From REEB509 sp049314555 (GTDB taxonomy: Bacteria > Pseudomonadota > Alphaproteobacteria > Caulobacterales > Aquidulcibacteraceae), in NCBI GenBank assembly GCA_049314555.1, contig JBMOEW010000006.1:34253-98252 (forward strand): a stretch of 64,000 bases of DNA, written 5' to 3'. A program made the translations under genes and the position numbers. The first letter of the stretch is position 1. Every line of letters begins with the position of its first letter. The notes beneath the pieces were generated by a model. The model saw only the letters and a list, made by a program, of their open reading frames with translations, was not told where the DNA came from and ran no database searches. Of this stretch, positions 51,303 through 59,697 are shown piece by piece.

Positions 51303-52163
51303 ATGACCAGCATTGCTTTTCTCGCCCTTGGCGCGATGGGATCGCGTATCGCCGACAATCTTCTCGACGCCGGTTTCGGTCTCACGGTCTGGAACCGCGA
51401 TACAACGAAAACCGCACCGCTGGCAGACAAAGGCGCCAATGTAGCGTCTTCGCCGCGCGCCGCGGCCACGTCCGCAGACATCGTCTTCGCGATGGTGCGC
51501 GATGACGTCGCGTCCCGCGCCGTTTGGCTGGATCCGCACACCGGGGCGTTGGCCGCGATGCGCACCGGCGCGATCGCCATCGAAAGCTCCACGCTGACGC
51601 TCGACTTCACGCGCACGCTCGCCAAGAGCGCCCAAGTCGCAGGCATTGGGTTTTGGGACGCGCCCGTCGCAGGGTCTCGTCCGCAAGCGCAAGCCAAGCA
51701 ACTGATCCATCTCGTTGGCGGCGATGCGGTGACCTTGTCGAGGGCGGAACCAGCGCTGAAAGCCATCGGCGCGGCCATCCATCATTTGGGCCCCGCCGGC
51801 TCTGGCATGGCGATGAAGCTTGCGGTCAACGCGCTGTTCGGCATTCAAGTCGCGGCCGTCGCGGAACTCTTGGGCGCGCTGGCCAAGCAAGGTGTCGATG
51901 GCGCCAAGGCCGCGGAAATCATTGGCGCTACGCCGGTAGCGAGCCCCGCCGCCAAAGCCGCAATGGCATCGATGATCGACGGCACCTATGCGCCACTCTT
52001 TCCGGTCGATCTGGTTGCGAAGGATTTTGATTGCGCAGCCACGAGCGCCACCGTAGTCGGATCTGAAACCCCGGTGTCGCGCGCTGCGGGCGCAGTCTTC
52101 ATGGAGGCTATTGCCCATGGTCTCGGAGCGGAGCATCTCACAGCGGTGCGCAAGCTCTATTGA
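51303..52163 (+). CDS. NAD(P)-dependent beta-hydroxyacid dehydrogenase-like oxidoreductase
   Basis: A 286-residue protein of the 3-hydroxyisobutyrate dehydrogenase family. The N-terminal Rossmann motif is FLALGAMGSRIADNLLDAGF, followed by VWNRD. The substrate-binding DAPVAGSRPQA (about 118-128) and catalytic Lys in GSGMAMKLAVN (about residue 166) are present. An Arg or hydrophobic residue after VWNR suggests NADPH in some relatives; the cofactor is not decided here. It is probably cotranscribed with the AhpD-like gene under the LysR protein. Confidence 0.87.
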   Translation: MTSIAFLALGAMGSRIADNLLDAGFGLTVWNRDTTKTAPLADKGANVASSPRAAATSADIVFAMVRDDVASRAVWLDPHTGALAAMRTGAIAIESSTLTLDFTRTLAKSAQVAGIGFWDAPVAGSRPQAQAKQLIHLVGGDAVTLSRAEPALKAIGAAIHHLGPAGSGMAMKLAVNALFGIQVAAVAELLGALAKQGVDGAKAAEIIGATPVASPAAKAAMASMIDGTYAPLFPVDLVAKDFDCAATSATVVGSETPVSRAAGAVFMEAIAHGLGAEHLTAVRKLY

Positions 52164-52248
52164 GCGCATAAGGTTCGGGATTGCCGTTAGGTTTTGACTG
52201 ACCCTGTGCGACGCGGCGGTTACAGAAAGACATAACCAGGAAGACCTG

Positions 52249-52743
52249 ATGGCCGTGGACTATGCAATGCGCCCTGCACGGCGGGAGGATGTTTCAGCGA
52301 TCAGGCCGATCGTCGATTCAACCCTGTTTCCCGGGGAAATGTTGGACGCGATGATAGCGCCCTATCTCGACGCGCCCTACAATACGGACATTTGGTTTGT
52401 CTGCGAACGCGATGGAGTCGTGCGCGGCGTGGGCTTTTGCGAAGCCGAGCGAATGACAGTGGGAACGTGGAACCTTTTGGCCATCGCGGTTGAACCCGCG
52501 ATGCAAAGCCAAGGGGCCGGAGCCGCCATGATGGCGTGGCTCGAAGCGAGGTTGGCCAAGCGGGGCGAACGTGTGCTCATTGTTGAGACATCCGGTCTGC
52601 CGGAATATGCGCGCACACGGGACTTTTACGCGCGCATTGGCTACACCGGAGAGGCTCGCATCCGGGACTTTTATCAACACGGTGAAGACAAGATCGTTTT
52701 CTGGAAAGCCTTACAGGCCGACCAAGACTCTTCCTCGACGTAA
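52249..52743 (+). CDS. GNAT-family N-acetyltransferase
   Basis: A 164-residue protein. The N-terminus YAMRPARREDVSAIRPIVDSTLF and the acetyl-CoA loop VEPAMQSQGAGAAMMAWLE (about 83-101) are typical. The final motif PEYARTRDFYARIGYTGEARIRDFY is common in GNATs of amino-acid or small-molecule type. The substrate is unknown. It is the last gene before the integrated element. Confidence 0.85.
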   Translation: MAVDYAMRPARREDVSAIRPIVDSTLFPGEMLDAMIAPYLDAPYNTDIWFVCERDGVVRGVGFCEAERMTVGTWNLLAIAVEPAMQSQGAGAAMMAWLEARLAKRGERVLIVETSGLPEYARTRDFYARIGYTGEARIRDFYQHGEDKIVFWKALQADQDSSST

Positions 52744-53102
52744 AAAGCCGTCTCGCAAGGTCGTCCTGGCAACAGGCGAAACGGCTCTTCGGCTGCGATC
52801 GGCGTGCTTGCCGCGAGCCTGAACAAACCGCCCCAGAGCTGGGGATGCTTGGGCTTTGCGCAGGATCCGCTTTGGGCGATACCCCGCCTTTCCCGGCAGC
52901 CGCGGCAAGCGTCAAGGTTAAGCCGCAACGCGCCGGCCCCCGCCTCGCCGGTCGCTCCCAAAGCACGACAGTGGCACCGTCAGGCCCGAAGCTGTGAGCA
53001 AATCCAACGCCGCCAGCCAGTCGCACGCCGCGACACTTGCAGGACCAGTTGGGCGATACAGACCGCAGCTGCGTGCCTGTAAAAGCTGCGTACCTATAGA
53101 CA
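52744..53102 (+). other. Spacer between GNAT and the att site
   Basis: No gene is supported in these 359 bases. AGCCGT at 52746-52751 pairs with ACGGCT at 52781-52786 and may help end GNAT transcription. CCCCA and TGGGG form a small stem near 52840. A minus-strand frame covering 52577-53026 lacks any recognisable feature. Confidence 0.35.
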
Positions 53103-53151
53103 TGGTGGGCGCGACAGGGATTGAACCTGTGACCCCCTGCGTGTGAAGCAG
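53103..53151 (-). tRNA. 3' fragment of tRNA-Val(CAC), candidate attachment site of an integrated element
   Basis: On the minus strand this reads from position 28 of a tRNA to its CCA end. It has the anticodon loop TTCACAC (anticodon CAC, valine), a 3' anticodon stem GCAGG, a variable loop, and a perfect T-stem (ACAGG with CCTGT) around TTCAATC. The acceptor strand CGCGCCC, discriminator A and encoded CCA follow. The 5' half (D-arm and GGGCGCG strand) is absent; at position 27 the sequence departs. A tyrosine integrase begins 200 bases away. This is the signature of insertion into a tRNA 3' half. The intact gene should lie at the other end of the element. Confidence 0.82.
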
Positions 53152-53260
53152 TCGACAGGCCTCTGTTCTGGCCTGCTGAAATTGGACAAAATCATACATA
53201 TTGCTCACAATTTCAATGGACTATTAGGTTCCTGAATTATTACCGAATGGGCAGAAACAG

Positions 53261-53375
53261 ACCAAAACCGACCAAAACCGACGCTGAACTGGGGCACTGG
53301 TGGGGCACGGGTTTACGGTGTAGACGTTCTGACGGTCGAACAACGCACTTTGCCTAGGACCCGTCCCGTGCCCCA
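53261..53375 (+). repeat. Tandem and inverted repeats ahead of the integrase
   Basis: ACCAAAACCG is present twice in tandem at 53261-53280. TGGGGCACGGG at 53301-53311 is repeated in inverted form (CCCGTGCCCCA) at 53365-53375, with related GGGGCAC copies at 53291 and 53434 (inverted). They lie between the att core and the integrase body and could be arm-type binding sites for the integrase or its excisionase. Confidence 0.55.
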
Positions 53376-54717
53376 GTCGAGACAAGCCAATTCACCGCAA
53401 AAATCTGAAAATAAAGAAGAAAATGCCCCCAGCCGTGCCCCAAGTGCGTCGAAGGATCGACTGACGCAAAAGGTTGTCAGCGATCTAGCTCCGGCAGCCA
53501 CCAAGCTTCGATTGCCTGATCATGAGGTGAGAGGGCTGTTTCTGCGGGTCACACCCTCAGGGGCCAAGAGCTACGTGCTGCGCTATTCGGCAAACGGTCG
53601 TCGAGGCGAGGCAGCCATCGGGGACGCCCGATCGATTACGCTTGTCGCGGCCAGGGCCAAAGCCATCGCCCTTTTGAATAAACTGGCGGTGCAAGACATT
53701 GACCCCGTCGCCGCTAAGCGCAAGGCAGTCGCCGCCGAACGCCAGAAGAAGCAGGAGACGTTTGCCGCCCTTACCGAGGCCTACCGGAAAGACAGCGAAC
53801 GGCGAAAGCGGCCAAAGACCCTAAGCTTGGAAGCCTGGCTTCTCGATCGCCATATCCTTCCGCGGCTTGGGGCCCGGCGTTATGCTGACCTGCGCCGGGG
53901 CGAAATCATTGCCTTCGTTGAGCAAGTCGGCGAAGCAGCAGGCGCGGTCACTGGCAATCGCGCGCATGGCGTTGTGCGGCAAGTTCTAAACTTCGCCCTT
54001 AAGCGCGACTTGATTGCCGCCAATCCGGCATTGGGCATTGAGCGGGTTTTTCCGGAGGCCTCCCGCGAGCGCGTTTTAAGCGAAGAAGAACTCCGCAAAC
54101 TCTGGGCTTTCCTGGAAGCCGCGCGCGGCAATCTGGGCCAAGCGCTCCTGCCAGGCACGCCAAAGGGCCAGCGACCCGTGAACGGCCTGTCTTGGCAGGC
54201 AGCCACGGCCCTCCAGCTTTGCTTGATCACGCTGCAGCGGGCTGGTGAAGTGGTTGGCGCTAAGGCCGAAGAGTTTTCCTGGACGGACAAGCTCTGGATC
54301 ATCCCGGCCAACCGGATGAAGGGCAAGCGCGCCCATGCAGTGCCCTTGTCGGACTTGGCGATGCAGCGTTTCCAGGCGGCGTTTGCTCGGTCAGACAGTG
54401 CGTTTGCGTTCCTAGACCGCAGCGGCGAGGCAAGTCTCGACCCCAAACGCCTCACACGGGCCATGGCGCGCTGCTGTAAGCTTCTGGCGTTCCCGTCGGC
54501 CGGGGCGCACGACCTGCGCCGAACGGGGCGGACCATGATCACGAGCGAGCGCGTTGGGGTGAGTTACGAGACCGCAGAACGCATCATCTCCCACCTCGTA
54601 GGATCCTCAGTCAGCCGGGTTTATGACCGGAACGAATATCTGCGCGAAAAGCGGGCGGCGCTGGAGGCCTGGGCAAGGGAGCTGCAGCGGGTGACGGCCC
54701 TTCCAAATGGCCCCTAG
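53350..54717 (+). CDS. Tyrosine recombinase/integrase (P4-like, DUF4102 arm-binding)
   Basis: A 455-residue site-specific recombinase. After a polar 60-residue lead, the arm-binding domain appears (LRLPDHEVRGLFLRVTPSGAKSYVLRYSANGRRGEAAIGD). A core-binding domain follows (about 130-230). The catalytic Arg is in LITLQRAGEVVGA, HxxR is HDLRRTG, and the nucleophile Tyr is in SRVYDRNEYLREK. All parts appear intact. The start is uncertain: TTG 53350 is the first in-frame start and has no good ribosome site. It probably catalyses integration at the adjacent tRNA-Val. Confidence 0.9.
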   Translation: MPRTRPVPQSRQANSPQKSENKEENAPSRAPSASKDRLTQKVVSDLAPAATKLRLPDHEVRGLFLRVTPSGAKSYVLRYSANGRRGEAAIGDARSITLVAARAKAIALLNKLAVQDIDPVAAKRKAVAAERQKKQETFAALTEAYRKDSERRKRPKTLSLEAWLLDRHILPRLGARRYADLRRGEIIAFVEQVGEAAGAVTGNRAHGVVRQVLNFALKRDLIAANPALGIERVFPEASRERVLSEEELRKLWAFLEAARGNLGQALLPGTPKGQRPVNGLSWQAATALQLCLITLQRAGEVVGAKAEEFSWTDKLWIIPANRMKGKRAHAVPLSDLAMQRFQAAFARSDSAFAFLDRSGEASLDPKRLTRAMARCCKLLAFPSAGAHDLRRTGRTMITSERVGVSYETAERIISHLVGSSVSRVYDRNEYLREKRAALEAWARELQRVTALPNGP

Positions 54718-54730
54718 GGCAGATGGCGCA

Positions 54731-54813
54731 CCGCTCAAAAAGCGGCAAAACAACTTAAGTTGATGCGTTCGTCGCTCTATTTGATCCCCCAGATCAAATC
54801 GCGGCTTTGCCGC
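54731..54813 (-). terminator. Three hairpins between convergent integrase and island cargo
   Basis: CCGCT and AGCGG pair at 54731-54745. ATTTGATC and GATCAAAT pair perfectly around CCCCA at 54779-54799. GCGGC and GCCGC pair around TTT at 54801-54813. None has a clean T-run. The series probably separates the two convergent transcripts. Confidence 0.45.
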
Positions 54814-54840
54814 TGCTTCTCAGGGTAATCGGCTTGATTT

Positions 54841-55719
54841 TCAAAAGGGATTACCAGTCTCAGTGTTACAAGTCGGCTTGCGTCTTAGGTACGCGACCAT
54901 GTCCTCAAAGGATCCCCATTCAGGCATTGAGATGTTGCTCACGAACGTGAGTTGCGCGCCGCCAATTCGCGCAAGACTAGCGCGCACTTCATCTCGGCTG
55001 GATGGCCACCACCCTTCAAAGGGGTGCCCTCGTAAAGCCTCCGCGGCGGCACGGCTCAAAATCGTCCAGCCGACTTGCGTCACCACGTCCCATTCTCCTG
55101 CGTTTCCGCTGACTGGGCCGACGCAAAGGACGTTGGTTGACATGCCGGGCCAAAGCAGAGCACGCGGATCAATACCCAGTTCGTCGTAAAGCGCGCGCTC
55201 TCCTCGCGACTGCGCTTCCAGAATTGCAGCCTGTGCTGGGTCCACGCGATCTCCAAACGTGACCAGGTTCTGGGTGGATGTGTGATGAAAAGCGACCACA
55301 GCACCCTCTTCAACCACAACGCGCGTGGCCGGCAAGAAAAGGAAGTGTGCGCAACCTGACATGCAAACGAGCCGTACACGGAGAATGGCGCCTCGCTCCT
55401 CCAAAAAGCGCAACAAGCGGATGGCTGGTAGGGGCATGCCCCCCTCACTCGAGATGATGAGCGATTGCGTGTGAGGGCTCCACGCCGCTTGAATAGCATC
55501 GACGCTTCCGTCGTTGAGCGTCCCGCAGTACCAGAGCGTTTCAAAATCAACGCGAACGAGCCGATCCGCGCAGTCCTGACCGAGCCTTCGCATCTCATCT
55601 TCGATGCTTGGGGGCACCGTCTCCAACGATTGCGCGATAGACGCGGCCGGCGCACAGCCCACCGCGCATATCATCGTGAAAAGGGCAGTAGACATCCGTC
55701 CTGTCAAATTCATTGCCAT
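54841..55719 (-). CDS. Exported ClpP/crotonase-fold protein, paralogue 1
   Basis: A 292-residue protein with a signal region ending in AVGC (C22), possibly a lipobox. A strand (LWYCGTLNDGSVDAI) leads to SEGG at 91-94. Helix AIRLLRFLEERG and then CMSGCAH at 119-125 follow, the position of the ClpP/SppA-type nucleophile Ser, here flanked by Cys that may pair. VVAFHHT supplies conserved His. The C-terminal half (WPGMSTNVLCVG...) is shared in outline with the two neighbours. Secreted Clp-like proteins of this kind (COG3904) are uncharacterised. Protease or hydratase activity is possible but not shown. Confidence 0.72.
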   Translation of the reverse strand: MAMNLTGRMSTALFTMICAVGCAPAASIAQSLETVPPSIEDEMRRLGQDCADRLVRVDFETLWYCGTLNDGSVDAIQAAWSPHTQSLIISSEGGMPLPAIRLLRFLEERGAILRVRLVCMSGCAHFLFLPATRVVVEEGAVVAFHHTSTQNLVTFGDRVDPAQAAILEAQSRGERALYDELGIDPRALLWPGMSTNVLCVGPVSGNAGEWDVVTQVGWTILSRAAAEALRGHPFEGWWPSSRDEVRASLARIGGAQLTFVSNISMPEWGSFEDMVAYLRRKPTCNTETGNPF

Positions 55720-55771
55720 ATTGCCACCGCCCCTGAGCCTTTCAGCGGGTAAACAGCCGCAAATACATCCG

Positions 55772-56485
55772 CTAGGTTCTCACCATCCGGTCGCCAACGA
55801 TGACCATTCGGCCCCGTCCGATCAGCTGGGGCAAGCGGTACGCGACGCATTCAGGATCGTCAGCACACACATCGCCTTCGAATCTCAACCCCATCAAATC
55901 TCGCAACTGTATGGACGTTGGAAGCCACATCTCGGTTGGACCATATTGGCCAACGGTTGCACACCCAGGCGAATTGAATTGTCCTGGGATAATTGCCAAT
56001 GTGTTCTTCGGCATGCGGATCCACATTTCGCGCCAAAAATCAATATTCAGTCCGGACTCAGCATATAATTGACGCATTAGCGACACGCTCGGCAACTTGC
56101 AGGTGTCTGGCCCAGTCTCGGGTTTCGTTTGTCGAAATGCTTCGAACATCTCGGGGTTGCCGTGAAACCCGATGACAGCGTGATCGAGAACGATCGAAGT
56201 CGCCCCTGCCAGCAAAAGATCAGCACACGCGGAAATGCACCGAGCGCGCACTACAACAGAGTAGCCGCGTTGTCGCAGGACGCGGGCAGCTTCAAGCCCG
56301 GCCATTTCTTCGCCGCCGGGACTATTCACTTCAACCGTCGCCCCAGGCGAAAACCTTTCAAGGTTCTTTACGAACGCGTTATCTATTCGCCCCTGCACCA
56401 GCCCTGACATTGACGGGCCGCAGCCCGCCAATATCATCGCCATTACTACAGCGGTCGCGCCACGAAGGCTATTCCATCTTGGCAT
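55772..56485 (-). CDS. ClpP/crotonase-fold lipoprotein, paralogue 2
   Basis: A 237-residue protein with a good lipobox LAGC (19-22). The core is VEVNSPGGEEMAGLEAARVLRQRG (SPGG at 55-58, the canonical ClpP-like oxyanion loop), then CISACAD at 83-89 and VIGFHGN near 107. A C-terminal Cys-rich segment (CADDPEC) may form a disulfide. It is the closest of the three paralogues to the family consensus. It is probably anchored to the outer or inner membrane facing the periplasm. It lies 52 bases ahead of paralogue 1. Confidence 0.75.
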   Translation of the reverse strand: MPRWNSLRGATAVVMAMILAGCGPSMSGLVQGRIDNAFVKNLERFSPGATVEVNSPGGEEMAGLEAARVLRQRGYSVVVRARCISACADLLLAGATSIVLDHAVIGFHGNPEMFEAFRQTKPETGPDTCKLPSVSLMRQLYAESGLNIDFWREMWIRMPKNTLAIIPGQFNSPGCATVGQYGPTEMWLPTSIQLRDLMGLRFEGDVCADDPECVAYRLPQLIGRGRMVIVGDRMVRT

Positions 56486-56742
56486 TGTCGTAGATGCTCA
56501 AGTCGCTGCTGGGCATCTATCTAGCCCTTGATTTGTCCCAATGACCAAGCCTAGCCATGCGCCAATTAAGCCCCCTAATCAAGGCCGGCTGCATCCAACT
56601 CAAACCGCGGTGCTCGGCGGATGGCTACCAGCCAAGCACAAGCAACGACGCAATCAATGACGAAGTGATAGAGCGAAACCAAGATGGCAAAAGACCCGCC
56701 AAGGGTACTCCCCCCAAAAACACTGAGTGGACCCGCGAAACC

Positions 56743-57663
56743 TCAAGGCGCTAACGGAGGGGAGCAAAGCGGCATCGCCATGTGCCGAGCGATCACTGCT
56801 TGTTCTTGTTCTGGCCGGCGTTCTGACGCAAACCTGATTGAAGATGTAGGTATGTACATGCCGACCGCAACCAACCGTGACTGCAGCTCTCCCACGTTTT
56901 CGGGCACTTCGCCCTCAAACGTCAAGCCAAACGAGGCCAGCGCGCGTGTTGATCCGGTCCATGCGGCGGACATTCGCCTCCGAACGCGTAGATCGACAAC
57001 ACTGCCTTGCGCATCAAAGATCAACGTCCCGCAAATGTCCTCCAGTGCCGCAAGTGGCAGGACCAGTAAGGCCGGGTCCACATTTGATTCTTTGTACAGA
57101 ACAGATTCACGTTCCAATCCTGCCAGGTAGGTTTCGAGCGTCGCATCGGGCGTGTGATTGCGCATCATGGCGATCAGGCCGGAATCGGTCTGATGGAAGA
57201 GCAGAAAGGCACCGTCCTCGATGTAGCGTCGACGGCCCGCGACCAGCACAAAGTGCGCACAGCCAGACAAGCAGAAGTCATAGACACTGACAGACCAGTT
57301 CCGAGCACGGACCAAGTCGGCGAGGTCAAGCCCAGCTAGCCTCGGCCCGCCATGACTTCGGATGCGGAGCGTGGTCACGGTTTGGGGGGCGGTTTGCGCC
57401 ACCAGTTGGACGGCATCCGGCGTGATCGGGCCGGAGAGCTGAACAACGGATGGCGACAGCAAGGTCACCTGCGGTTCCGTCAGATTGTAGCGCAGGGGCG
57501 GCGTTACAGGCTGTGCAGTCGGACTGCCTGTGGCACCGCAGGCAACGACGAACAGGGCGCAGAGCGCGCAGATCAAAAGTTGCAAGCGGACCACTGGTGT
57601 TCGCTTTGAATTCGATACCGGTCCCACCGTCTTTAATCCATTTGCAGATGATTTGTGCATCAC
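56743..57663 (-). CDS. ClpP/crotonase-fold lipoprotein, paralogue 3
   Basis: A 306-residue protein with a long basic lead and lipobox VVAC (C42). VQLSGPITPDAVQLVAQ and LRIRSHGGPRLAGLDLADLVRARN give the first strand and the SxGG loop (103-106), followed by CLSGCAH at 131-137 and LLFHQT near 156. C-terminal segments parallel the other two paralogues (LPLAALEDICGTL). It starts 15 bases after the alpha/beta-hydrolase stop, so it shares that transcript. The role is unknown. Confidence 0.74.
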   Translation of the reverse strand: MMHKSSANGLKTVGPVSNSKRTPVVRLQLLICALCALFVVACGATGSPTAQPVTPPLRYNLTEPQVTLLSPSVVQLSGPITPDAVQLVAQTAPQTVTTLRIRSHGGPRLAGLDLADLVRARNWSVSVYDFCLSGCAHFVLVAGRRRYIEDGAFLLFHQTDSGLIAMMRNHTPDATLETYLAGLERESVLYKESNVDPALLVLPLAALEDICGTLIFDAQGSVVDLRVRRRMSAAWTGSTRALASFGLTFEGEVPENVGELQSRLVAVGMYIPTSSIRFASERRPEQEQAVIARHMAMPLCSPPLAP

Positions 57664-57678
57664 CGGCCCGGCCCTCCC

Positions 57679-58692
57679 CTATCGGACCACGATATCGCGC
57701 GTGTACTGGTCTGACGATCCCGGAATTTCGCGCAGCACCTCTTGGCACTGAGTTGGACGACTTTCGCCGCTTAATCGTGCTGTGAACTGCGCGATAGGCA
57801 AGGCGACGCTGCAGGTATCTGTTTCGAGTGTGTGATCGTCTTTGACCTCCGAAAACTGGACGTCCGTAAAGTGGGCGCGATAGCCACTGAGATCGAAGTC
57901 GTCGTGGATGCCCCTGACAACCAAGGTTGGTATGTCTACGCGCCCGAATTCGCGCGGCTGCTCAAGGAAGTCCTTCATGATCAGAAAATTGGCTTCATCA
58001 CTGAAGCCATCGCGATCCCACCGCGCACGTTGGGCGCGGGGCAGAAGGCGATCACTCAAAGGCTGGCTCCACAAGCCAAGCCAGGCGGCGATATAGGTCA
58101 AGCGCGGCACGCCGATGCCTTGGGTCCGATGCTCCTGTTCGCGCAGCAAGGGGCCAGGTGCCAACAAAATCAAACCGACAACGCGCTCGGGGTGTTTCCA
58201 ACTGTAATGGGAAGCCAAAGTGGCTCCCCAACTTGAACCGACCAATACAACTTCTGAATATGCCTGCTTGGACAGGAAGGCATCCAAGTACGCGATCTGT
58301 CGATCGAGGGTATAGTCCACCGATGCCAAGCGCGTGGAGTCCCCGGAACCGGGTTGCTCAAAGAGAACCGTGTTCCGATTGGGGAAGAGCCTGCGCATAT
58401 TGGCTTTATGGAGAAGTGTGATCCGCCCCCCAGGTCCGCCGGTCAAATATACATACACCCGCCTGTCTGGAGAGGTTCCGTGTTCAGACCAAAAGTAGGT
58501 CTCCACAGCATCTTCCAAAGCAATTCGGCGACCGTCCTCCGGTATTGGCGGCGTCCAGCAGCCTGTTGGACAGGGCAGCAGAACGATCACCGCCAAGTAT
58601 GCGAAAATGAGCCCGAATGTAAGGAGGCCGCCTACGCGCATGACCATGGGCCAGTGCTTGCGATCATTTGCGCGTCGTGGTCCCCTACTCAT
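57679..58692 (-). CDS. Membrane-anchored alpha/beta-hydrolase, prolyl-aminopeptidase-like
   Basis: A 337-residue protein. One N-terminal helix (about 19-40 RVGGLLTFGLIFAYLAVIVLL) should hold it in the membrane with the catalytic domain outside. VYLTGGPGG (81-89, oxyanion loop) and FEQPGSGDST (111-120) are the S33 peptidase style. The nucleophile elbow is VGSSWGATLA (Ser154). The acid is probably in RGIHDDFDLSG and the His in KDDHTLET. It is likely active on peptides or esters. Its start may be ATG 58692 or one of two Mets further in. It leads into the ClpP-like gene. Confidence 0.78.
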   Translation of the reverse strand: MSRGPRRANDRKHWPMVMRVGGLLTFGLIFAYLAVIVLLPCPTGCWTPPIPEDGRRIALEDAVETYFWSEHGTSPDRRVYVYLTGGPGGRITLLHKANMRRLFPNRNTVLFEQPGSGDSTRLASVDYTLDRQIAYLDAFLSKQAYSEVVLVGSSWGATLASHYSWKHPERVVGLILLAPGPLLREQEHRTQGIGVPRLTYIAAWLGLWSQPLSDRLLPRAQRARWDRDGFSDEANFLIMKDFLEQPREFGRVDIPTLVVRGIHDDFDLSGYRAHFTDVQFSEVKDDHTLETDTCSVALPIAQFTARLSGESRPTQCQEVLREIPGSSDQYTRDIVVR

Positions 58693-58882
58693 AAGGATCT
58701 ACCGAGCACCAAATCGGAACGACCACTCGCCGGTTGACGAACGGCACGCAAGAAGTGGGTCTCTGTTGGCATTTCTGATCGGATTTCCATTGCTATCAGG
58801 CAACTCTGCGCTTGGCGAGCGACTGAAATGTATTGCGCTTAGGCAGGAGGACGGCCCTCAAAGCTCTCACCGGCACTCAGGC

Positions 58883-59146
58883 TCAACTCCAGCCCAAGGC
58901 TGCCCGCACCACAAGCACGACCCCAGCAATTGCTGACATCGCAAGGAATCGTGGGTCCAGCTTTCGCATCCACCACAGCCACAAGGCATTCCAAACTGCG
59001 GCGATCGCGATGTTGAGAAGATCCCAGCCAAAATCTTCAAGCATAGACGGCGTGAAGGTTTCTTTCACCAAGCGACAAATGGTGCCGATGGCAAAATAAA
59101 CGCCGAACGCTTTCACGCCATCCCAAGGCGATGTCATGCGCCACAT
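58883..59146 (-). CDS. Small membrane protein of the island
   Basis: An 87-residue protein with two or three hydrophobic segments (VKAFGVYFAIGTICRLV; WDLLNIAIAAVWNALWLWWM; FLAMSAIAGVVLVVRAAL). No family is recognised. Its ATG is 4 bases after the stop of the preceding 50-residue frame, and it is separated by 190 bases from the hydrolase downstream. Immunity or scaffold roles can be imagined, but nothing shows them. Confidence 0.55.
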   Translation of the reverse strand: MWRMTSPWDGVKAFGVYFAIGTICRLVKETFTPSMLEDFGWDLLNIAIAAVWNALWLWWMRKLDPRFLAMSAIAGVVLVVRAALGWS

Positions 59147-59150
59147 GGGG

Positions 59151-59303
59151 TTAAGTCGGAGCCCTGGTTAAAGGTAAGCAAACGAGCTTCAAGCCCATCC
59201 ACTGCGCTACCAAATCGGTTTTTCCAGACACGACACCTATGAGAAATGACACAAAGCAGTTCATGCCCGACTCGTCCAAAAGCGGCATTTGAGGAGCGAG
59301 CAT
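59151..59303 (-). CDS. Very small membrane protein, coupled to the upstream gene
   Basis: A 50-residue frame starting at ATG 59303, which overlaps the stop of the 128-residue gene (TGATG). It has one hydrophobic segment (MNCFVSFLIGVVSG) and a second weak one. It has no known family. The one-base stop/start overlap and the 4-base gap to the next gene are the main support. A longer start further upstream inside the preceding gene is less likely. Confidence 0.45.
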   Translation of the reverse strand: MLAPQMPLLDESGMNCFVSFLIGVVSGKTDLVAQWMGLKLVCLPLTRAPT

Positions 59304-59689
59304 CAACGTTCCCAAAACAGATATGATTGCCAAACTATGTAATTGGCAACGGGCCACAATATTACTGCCAAAAGAACGCGCGACTTGACGGCCGTAGCGG
59401 TCAACACGTTCTCCGCGTCAAGTTTTACGAACACTCCGTTCAGCAGGCAAAAAGCAATAAAGCCAAAGAACACAAGGTAGGGAAAAAACAAAGCTATCCA
59501 TGCGCTTTGTATGGGAGCGCCGGTGGCTAACCAGAGATAACAACAAAAGTTCGACACGTATGCGGTGACGAGCCCGGCGGACGGCCAAAAAGTGACGAGC
59601 TTGTCGGTGGTGACCCACATCGGTGCTGGGCCCACTGGAGGCAATGAACCCAAGAGCGTCAGGATCCGCATTGTCTTTTGGTCAGCCAC
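59303..59689 (-). CDS. Polytopic membrane protein of the island
   Basis: A 128-residue protein from GTG 59689, with GAGGAG 5 bases upstream. It has three hydrophobic segments (about 36-56 AGLVTAYVSNFCCYLWLATG, 63-85 WIALFFPYLVFFGFIAFCLL, 102-124 VKSRVLLAVILWPVANYIVW). No family is recognised. It follows the Gly-rich small frame by 8 bases and overlaps the next small gene by one base. Its place, between a Gly-rich protein and a hydrolase, parallels that of the 131-residue membrane protein near 63.4 kb. Confidence 0.6.
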   Translation of the reverse strand: MADQKTMRILTLLGSLPPVGPAPMWVTTDKLVTFWPSAGLVTAYVSNFCCYLWLATGAPIQSAWIALFFPYLVFFGFIAFCLLNGVFVKLDAENVLTATAVKSRVLLAVILWPVANYIVWQSYLFWER

Positions 59690-59697
59690 GGGACTCC

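Noticed and set aside
53103..53200. Complete tRNA-Val gene
   Set aside because: Only the 3' half is present. No D-arm or 5' acceptor strand matching CGCGCCC is found on the minus strand upstream of the anticodon stem.
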